A stretch of DNA of 64,000 nt from Endothia cerciana (Eukaryota; Ascomycota; Sordariomycetes; Diaporthales; Cryphonectriaceae): positions 1 to 64,000 of the forward strand of contig JALRMH010000016.1 of NCBI GenBank assembly GCA_026119935.1, read 5' to 3'. Both the position numbers and the translations under genes were made by a program. The stretch's first letter is position 1, and each line of letters begins with the position of its first letter. Shown piece by piece: positions 57,291 through 64,000 of the stretch. The notes beneath the pieces are model-generated. The model made no database searches. It had not been told where the DNA came from and saw only the letters and a program-made list of their open reading frames with translations.

Positions 57291-58800
57291 TTACAGCAAA
57301 GCTTCTTTCTATTGCAGGACTCGGTTCGGAACGAGATCAGGTTGCGCAAGGTCAAGAAATTTAAAGTTGCGCAGAGCCGAGCGTGCAGTTGATGTCAGCA
57401 GGTGCTCAGCTTACCACGTGAATGCCCCACCCCTAGCGCCTTCCCCTTCGAGTTAGCGCAACAGACTAGCTCAATCTGCCGAGCCATCACAGCTCCCAGG
57501 GTGGTCGTCCTTTGGTCAAGGTTTGGCATTACTCGCTAGGAGAAAACCGTAGTCGAGCCAGACCACTTTAGACACAAAATGACGGCTACGAACCAAATGA
57601 GATAGTATTTCTACCTGCTAAAAATATTGACCAGGGTCCTAAAAAATGTGCGATGTATTTCGTACAGTAATATCGAATACAGCTGTCAGAAATCTACAGA
57701 AAGCTCGCTAGGTGACGTCGCTCTCCTACTCAGGCAAAAGAACGCTCACTAACGCTGCTTTTAGAGTTTGATAGCCGAGACTCTTGCGTGCATAGACAGT
57801 ATACTGAGTATATAAGCAGGCAGCTTCTATAGACGAATGTGTCCTAGGCTCTCACGCTTGAAATCTCCATTTTGATCCAAGCTCGGGTTCTAGGAAATGG
57901 TCAGAAGCTACAGGAGGCATCCTACCCGTGCCCATCGAAATTTCTAGTTCCAGGTTTTATCCACGCCCTTTGACCCATACCGCATCACAATCTCTATAAC
58001 TGCCTTATACGACATCAACAGGTGAAAAGGTGCGTTCAGGCTTTATGTGAGACCATACCCTATACATAGCCCTGCACGGCGATATGTCTTTTCACAGCGA
58101 ACAGCATCTGGCTTCTTGGCTAAAGCTAATCCAGGAGACCTCGATCGCACGTCAATACAGAGAGAGGGTGCTGCACTGACACCTGCTATTCAACAGCCTC
58201 TAAGCTTTAATAGAGGGGAAAGCGAGAAATACAAGTTGCACACAGGGCATATGCTTCGCAGCTGGTGCTATCTTCTCCTTAGCCGACAGCGCTAGAGACT
58301 GCCTTAGCTCCGCCCTATCGTACAACATCCCTGATCCTATCGATAAGATCAGCGGATGTCTATTATCTGACCAGCAAGTCGCCACCCGCGCCTAAATAAC
58401 CTTATAGCTCAAAGTAGATTTTCCTGCCTGCAGCGCAGAACGAAGGCCGACAGCGTCCAACATTTTCAATACCTTCCTACTCTATCGTATCGGCTTTGTC
58501 ACAGCTTCATATCGTCCGCACGAGACATAGCCTGCTATCCCGCTTTAGTCAGTGGAACAGCGAACGCCCATTATTCCTTTGCTAACTCTGCTGTAGGGTA
58601 TTCTACGCTTTCACTCTTGCTACAGACCCTTAGGCTTCGGGCTCCGGCCAAAACCTTATCCGAGCGTGCTTCAGCGACCATGCTATGCGAGCAGCAGGAC
58701 ACAGCTTGTCCCGCCGACAAAGGCATCGTTGGAAGGGCTTCAAGTTCATGCTATAGCAGGTGTCTCTTTCGGCATCATCGCGTAGACTAGTTTTGAGGAG
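57291..58800. other. Mutated region without recognised gene
   Basis: Upstream side of the synthase copy, then plus-strand sequence in which short protein-like bits appear in different frames (about 58040-58400). I cannot assemble a gene. Confidence 0.35.
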
Positions 58801-59130
58801 ATGATTTCCGCAGGCACACCATTACCATGCCGCAAACGAATCAAAGCACGCCTTGTATTTGATCATGCAGAAGAGCATTCGTTCATTGTCGCATATCGTC
58901 GCTCAATGCTGGACATACTAGTTGAGATTGCAAAGGTTGGTCTCTCTAGCATGCGCAAGGCCAAAGCAGACAGCTCTAAGCTTGCTGTATCTATAGAGAT
59001 TGATAAGACATTGATCAGGAGGGCTATTCTTTTTGATTACCATTCAGAAAACAAGGCCTCTACCGTGTTCAATACCAACATCTCTCTCGCGCAGGCATTA
59101 GCCAAAAGGGCAGGAATTAAAGATCCATAA
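58801..59130 (+). CDS. Possible small protein or gene remnant
   Basis: A 109-codon frame from ATG 58801 to TAA. The sequence is balanced and helical (LVEIAKVGLSSMRKAKADS; SLAQALAKRAGIKDP) with a basic C-terminal half. It is open where neighbouring frames are not, but it has no recognised domain and no clear neighbours. It may be the end of a larger broken gene. Confidence 0.3.
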   Translation: MISAGTPLPCRKRIKARLVFDHAEEHSFIVAYRRSMLDILVEIAKVGLSSMRKAKADSSKLAVSIEIDKTLIRRAILFDYHSENKASTVFNTNISLAQALAKRAGIKDP

Positions 59131-60404
59131 GTGCAGGAGTCCAGCAGTGCGGACGGGGACGCTGAACCTGCTTGAGTCTTAGTACGCGTCAGTTGCAGGG
59201 CTTGTTTCTACAGCCTCGATCTGTAGCCTATATTTGAGACGTCCGACCTCTTCTCCTCTCGTGAATCCGCCTTCTCCCCTGCCTCTGTTAATCTTACAAG
59301 AAGCCTATCCCAGTGTGTCGCTAGGTGGCAGAAACAATGCTCCTATATGCTCCATCTGCCTGTGCCAGGACTTGAATATAGAGGCGATAGGTATCGATTG
59401 TGCGCTGACGAGTTGCGCGCGGCTCTGGTTTAACAGCCGCTCGTGAGCTTAGGAAAGAGGCTGCTGAAGGGCAAAGCCCAGACATGCATCACGGAATTTT
59501 ATACTCCTACTAGGTGGAATCTCAGATACTAATCACATCCTACTGCAGAGATGTGATTATTCCTACTTTGAAGATATACCGGCTGTTTAGGCAATACAAA
59601 GGACTAGGAGGCAAATGGCATGCTCAATTCGAAGGGCATTGAATATTGCTCGAAAGTTATATATCGCATATCAGTCGCTCCCTCTACCTCCGTGCAAGTG
59701 TTCCTCGTTCAACTCCAAGTGCCACTTTAGGTGTCTTTCAAGGTATGTACTTTGGCTTTGTCTCGAGACTTGCTAGGAACCGACGGTACATTAGCTTTGT
59801 AGCCATAGTCCTTTTGTCGCATTCCGTCCAACCTTGAATATTACATCAGAATGTGTTTTCGGAAAATGATACTCAGAAGGGGACGAACGTTTTCTTCATT
59901 ACTCCGCCCATGGCTCCTTTCAGAGCGTATTCGCTGAATTTCTCTCTTGCCGGACTAATGGGTACTGCTCAGCCGAACATTCTTGCAATGATCAGAAAGG
60001 GGCGCCCAGTGGTCAGGTGGTTTGGTGGATAGAAAAGACGAACAGGACAGGTATGCAGATCGTGGTGGATGCTCTGAAATCACCTGGGGCACAGAACTTC
60101 CCACCGCTTCTCATATCCACAGCATATTTATACTCATCATCGACCACCAGTTTACCTAGGTAGCTTTATCCCCCTCGCGCTATGTCTCAATTATAGCGAG
60201 GCCTAGGCTATAGCCGCTGCTGCTTTAGTTTATGCTTAAGCAACAAAGCAAGAATCCTTCAAAGTTTATCGCCCTCCATTACGCCTGGCTCACTAGTGAA
60301 CCAACAAGCACTCTGACAGTGCGTCCCCGTGCCAAGATGGCCTACTGTGCACCAACCTCTCGTGGTCACCATTTCTGCTGTGATCGTGAAGCTTTTTGAA
60401 TTTG
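59131..60404. other. Region without a supported gene
   Basis: Short frames only, for example 59234-59446 with a Cys-rich segment (NNAPICSICLCQDLN). Nothing supports a gene. Confidence 0.4.
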
Positions 60405-60495
60405 GGCGGCACAAGCCCTCGCCGGCAAATCTGGCGATGCCGTTCTGATCTGCAGCTACTATATAGCTTGCCGGCGGAGGGCCCAGCGAAAAGCA
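60405..60495 (+). mobile_element. Short inverted-repeat element, copy 1
   Basis: About 90 bp with inverted ends built around GCCGGCAA and TTGCCGGC, followed by a GAGGGCCCAGCGA-like end. It aligns along its length with 63368-63455. It has no coding capacity. It fits a solo miniature element or remnants of one; no target duplication was identified. Confidence 0.45.
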
Positions 60496-60864
60496 AAGAA
60501 AGCATGAAAAAGCACTAGAAAAACCACAATCAACCGTTCCTCCCTTAGGTTTCTCCCTCCCTCCGGATCTGTCCTCCTCATCCTTCGCCTGCTGCTGTCG
60601 TAAGCCCCTGCCTCTGGTGCTGGGGGTGGCACAAGAGGTTGTTGTAAGGGCGAAGAAGAATTTGTGTGGGGCTGTAGGCCTCGAGTTTAGAGATCACGAA
60701 ACATGAAACTCAGCTCCCTTTTTGCGTCCCCTTTATTAGACTCGTATATTGTGAAGCGTGTATTATAGATTGGTTGAAAGTAAGGTCTGCTGCAGATCTC
60801 GCTATACGATTTCAAGCGACTTCGCGAACACATAATAGGCAGCTTTCAAATACTATAGTACTAG

Positions 60865-60999
60865 GTACAACCCTTAGGGATTAAATATCACACTTCTCTA
60901 CAATAGTTCCTCACCAACTTGGCTGCTTAGGCTGCACTTTGCCTGGCAGCCTAGCAGCCTAGGTGGCGATATGTGATATTTAATCCCTAGGCGTTGTAC
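60865..60999 (+). mobile_element. MITE-like element with 28-bp terminal inverted repeats
   Basis: The left end (60865-60892) begins GTACAACCCTTAGGG and runs on as ATTAAATATCACA; the reverse complement of the right end (60972-60999) matches 26 of the 28 bases. The 79 bp inside are GC-richer with AGCCTAGCAGCCTAGG. There is no coding frame. The size, long near-perfect inverted ends and lack of genes are typical of a miniature inverted-repeat transposable element. I do not see a clear target-site duplication, so the exact ends may be off by a few bases. Confidence 0.65.
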
Positions 61000-61054
61000 G
61001 TTGATTCTGGTGTGCTCGCAGGGCTCGTGAACTCCACGTCTCGTTATCATTGAG

Positions 61055-61222
61055 TCGATCAAAACCAGGGTGTTCTGATTTTAGTGGGCCGATGTATCCC
61101 GCTTGCCCGCGTCCTCCTCACTAGGTCGATCAAAACCAGGATGTTCTGATTTTGGTAGGCCAGTGTATCCCGTGTCCTCTTCTCATTAGCTTGATCAAAA
61201 CCAGGGTGTTCTGATTTTAGCA
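61055..61222 (+). repeat. Tandem repeat, three units of 65-71 bp
   Basis: Units start at 61055, 61126 and 61191. Each begins T(C/T)GATCAAAACCAGG, followed by (G/A)TGTTCTGATTTT and, in the first two, a TGTATCCCG segment. The third is partial. The same core occurs at 47419-47503 on the other strand, so it is a dispersed family. Confidence 0.7.
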
Positions 61223-63009
61223 GAACTACGCCAAATAGAGTGATACATAGTAGCATTAGTGATCTGATCATGAACCCATCTTGTCTCTGCCCCTGCAGCG
61301 CCTAGACAGAGCTAGGACTTGGCATGTTGATTCAGGGTCTGTTCCGATTGAACGACTGACAGATGCTCTTCTGCAATTAATACCATCACACTGAAAACTG
61401 CATGCACTTGTATGCTCTTTAACGCTGTGTCTGCATCTGGAACTAATCCTGCATCTAGGGATGTTGAGGCTGCTGCTCTTTGTGGTTGACAGTGTCATCA
61501 GCACGCCGTGCAAAATGTGGCGACGCTTAGAATCTGTGCATATGCTATAGCTGTGTCCCCTTATCAAAATCTTCCACAGGTCTGTTGCACTCGAAACTAT
61601 CAATAGATTCACAGTTGGTTTTTTATATCAACCAAAACCCTTGTCAGAAGAGGCATGAGGCAAGCGATCCAACTGCCCACGTGCCGTACACGTATATCTG
61701 CTAGCAGTCTGTTCTTTGATAAGATAATTAAGTACTCCCTGCGAATAGTGATGCGCAATACATTATAGGGGCGTCAAGAACAATGACCTGCGAAAACATT
61801 CTCAGCCAACAGTCATCGTCATAGTATGATCTCAACTAGCCAACTTAATACTTGTTTCAATCTTTACAGGTATCAACACAGTGGTATGACGTGAAATCGT
61901 GGCAAATCTTCGGAAAACACAGAGGGTGCTTATATATTTGTCTTTGTTGGTGATAGGGTACTGCAAGTGGAAAAGGAACTGTTGGCGTCTAAAGGCTAGA
62001 CTAGGGGAATACCAGCATCTGCTATTAGAGTTTACCGCAGGTTTTCAATTAGTACTCTGTAAGCAAAGCGGGAACCAGTTCAGCTTAGGTAGTTGCGTAT
62101 AGCGTGCATATGTGCGACACGGAACGCACGTTTGGATCCTGAAAGCCTCCGGATATACGTGCGTGTGTACACAGTGATCGTACCCTCAATCTCTTTAGCT
62201 GCCAAGAAACTCCAGATCCTCGATGGCAGGCCCCCTCAACGACTCCGTTCAGGGCGGATGGCGAAGTACCAGTGGATGTATTGACGAATGATTAACAAGT
62301 AGACTACCGTCACTCCCAATTCATTCTAATCTAATAGGGAGGGCCTTCAGCTACATAATGCACCTTGGTAGACCTGCGAACTACTGATCATCGTTCATAT
62401 CATTTTCATCCTCTCTCTCATGGCAGTCTTACCCAACCGCAACTCGTCGGTTTAGGACTGATAATATTCGACTTTTGTCCCGCTAACAGTGAAATATCTA
62501 CTCACCCAGGGTCACCATGTGCAAACGGAAAGAGGTAAGCTCAGCACCCAAACAAATCAAATTACAAGCAATAATAGATAACAATGTTTCTCAGACTATA
62601 TACCGCGAATGCTACCATATTGAAAATGAAATCATAGAACAATGCTCTAAGACGGAGGAGGGTCAGCCTTGCGCTCCAGTCAAAGCCCTAGATGACACTG
62701 GTTTTATGGCAGCTGAAAACTACCAGTTGTCCGTGGGTTTCCTTTGGTCTTCTCTACTCTCCTAACTGTTTATGTTCAAGACAAATGTTAACTTTGCTCT
62801 AATGCCTCTAGGGATGTATACTGCCGTAGGTACTTGCTCGATACACTTCTCCACAAAGGGAAATTATTAAACTCCGCAGACGAATGCAATAAGCCGGGAT
62901 ACTGGGCTCGTCAAAAGTCGACAACCGGAAAAAACATGAAATTCGTAGCCTCACAGATATTTGTACAGACGTAATATCGGGTTGATGAGAGGGGATGTGA
63001 GATAGGCTG
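61223..63009. other. Region without a supported gene
   Basis: Short frames, for example 61268-61612 (-) with several Cys and His, and 62517-62765 (+). None has a convincing domain or splice structure. Confidence 0.4.
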
Positions 63010-63342
63010 ATGGAGACAAAGAACATGAGTAGGCTAAACGCTCCTTACCCATCTGCGCTTTCACAAACACGGTGTCTTCTATGCGACAAATCAGTATTCG
63101 ATGAGACGGCACACTTTGTGTACAGTCATTGGGATAAGGGGCAGTTCAACACTGTGTTTGGGTGCCCAGAGTGCGCGAGGACGGGTGAAGAAGCTGATCT
63201 GATCGAAGATTACGAGGATTTTGGAGATTTCACTGCGCCACGGTTCACAGCCGTGCTGTCCCAACAGTGGCTGCTGCAGAGACAACTCAGACAAGCAAAA
63301 GCACGATGCGGACGCGGTGTCTCAGGTCTGGCTAGCTGGTAA
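63010..63342 (+). CDS. Small zinc-finger-like protein
   Basis: A 110-codon frame from ATG 63010 to TAA. It contains RCLLCDKSVF, then THFVYSH-like AHFVYSHWD, then GCPECAR: two CxxC pairs with a His pair between, spaced like the zinc fingers at the end of DUF3435/FluG proteins. An acidic segment (EEADLIEDYEDFGDF) and a Gln/Arg helix follow. It may be a real small protein or the surviving zinc-finger exon of a larger gene. No stops interrupt it. Confidence 0.45.
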   Translation: METKNMSRLNAPYPSALSQTRCLLCDKSVFDETAHFVYSHWDKGQFNTVFGCPECARTGEEADLIEDYEDFGDFTAPRFTAVLSQQWLLQRQLRQAKARCGRGVSGLASW

Positions 63343-63367
63343 AAACACAATGTAAATTGGGTGGCGT

Positions 63368-63455
63368 GAGCTCCTGCCGGCAAGCTTAAGGCATTGCTGT
63401 GGCACGTTTGTAGCTATCGTAAGGCTTGCCGGCGAAGTGCCCAGCGATAGTGTGT
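63368..63455 (+). mobile_element. Short inverted-repeat element, copy 2
   Basis: Second copy of the element at 60405-60495. It has GCCGGCAAGC near the left and GGCTTGCCGGC near the right, then a GTGCCCAGCGATAG end. Identity to copy 1 is about 70 percent by eye, highest at the right end. Confidence 0.45.
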
Positions 63456-64000
63456 ACAGAAGTCAAATCCTCATCCCCCCTTATCTTCCACTCCTAGCCG
63501 ACCAGGCTTATAAACGGGCCGGGGCTGATGATGGTAAATATGAGGGGCGCTGGGCCGCCTGGCCCAGTAGTATAATAAGACGCTGGCATTCACAAGTAGT
63601 AACGTTGATCAAGAGAGCGCAACGGCGTGAGCCGCCGTTCGCTTATTGGTGTTGTTGAAATAGACACACAGTGGCTCATCGGGCGGCTTTATGGTCCAGG
63701 ACGTTGACACAATGTGAGCCCCGAGTTCCGTAGCGTATTTGATAGCCTTGATGGCGCTTCGGGGCCCGATTTGCAGCTTCTCGGAGCGCTTTGCTCAGTT
63801 GATATGTTGTATAGCAGGACCGGTGATGTTTGACTGGAGCCGGCTGGATTGGTCTGCCGTGGGCATCCTGGCCTTTGTTTGTCGAAGAGCCCTTGCTTTA
63901 TTGCATCTCTGTCGAAGCAGTACTTTAATAATGGTCTTTTGAATCACATAGACAATGTCTTCAGGCTGCTAGACACGATGCAAGCTGGAAGGAAATGAAA
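63456..64000. other. Window end without a supported gene
   Basis: Short frames only. I see no gene, repeat or RNA. Confidence 0.4.

Noticed and set aside
61055..61222. CRISPR-like array
   Set aside because: Only three uneven, diverged units with no unique spacers, in a eukaryotic genome.

Overview
The window looks like nuclear DNA of a filamentous ascomycete (Pezizomycotina, probably Sordariomycetes). Evidence: HET-domain and Clr5-domain genes, spliceosomal introns of about 50-80 bp with GT...AG ends, a full-length listerin gene, an intron-containing tRNA-Ile, and one side carrying the scars of a RIP-like mutation process. All calls come from reading the sequence; no database search was run.

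Left part (1-31.5 kb) is ordinary gene-bearing DNA. After 5 kb without a confident gene come: a seven-helix membrane protein with one intron (5360-7582, +), a Tubby/LURP-like protein with a PPSY motif (8260-9228, +), a disordered acidic protein (9464-10333, -), the ribosome-quality-control ubiquitin ligase listerin (12207-17126, -), a HET-domain protein (17879-19681, -), a multi-exon membrane protein with a BCS1-like segment (21019-22690, -), a Clr5-domain gene remnant (about 23078-23531, +), a large putative mitochondrial protein (26434-29070, +), a small conserved protein (29948-30256, -) and tRNA-Ile(AAU) with a 26-nt intron (31096-31195, +).

Right part (from about 31.5 kb to the end) is different: AT-richer, crowded with TAG/CTA, and with no long open frame. 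Yet long stretches still read through in one frame once in-frame TAG codons are ignored. From these I recognise: a DUF3435/FluG-type protein with C-terminal zinc fingers (31847-34988, +); a large NLR-type gene with HET, HeLo-like, NACHT and ankyrin domains in a single frame (35584-39465, -); a gene of unknown function with a still-readable intron (about 40530-41510, -); a JmjC-domain gene (about 42440-45402, -); two or three unknown genes on + (46222-47076, 47810-48409, 49014-51249); a coiled-coil fragment (about 53190-53696, +); and a folylpolyglutamate synthase copy (55692-57290, -). Small inverted-repeat elements and short tandem repeats lie at 60-63.5 kb.

Interpretation: the right part resembles an old, mutationally silenced accessory island. 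A DUF3435 gene at its left edge pointing inward, followed by NLR and other cargo, is the layout of a Starship giant transposon, but the right edge is outside the window or unrecognised, so this stays an inference. The damage is context-specific: most stops are TGG turned into TAG or C-CAG/C-CAA turned into C-TAG/C-TAA. Its density differs sharply between neighbouring genes, as expected if only multi-copy genes were hit.
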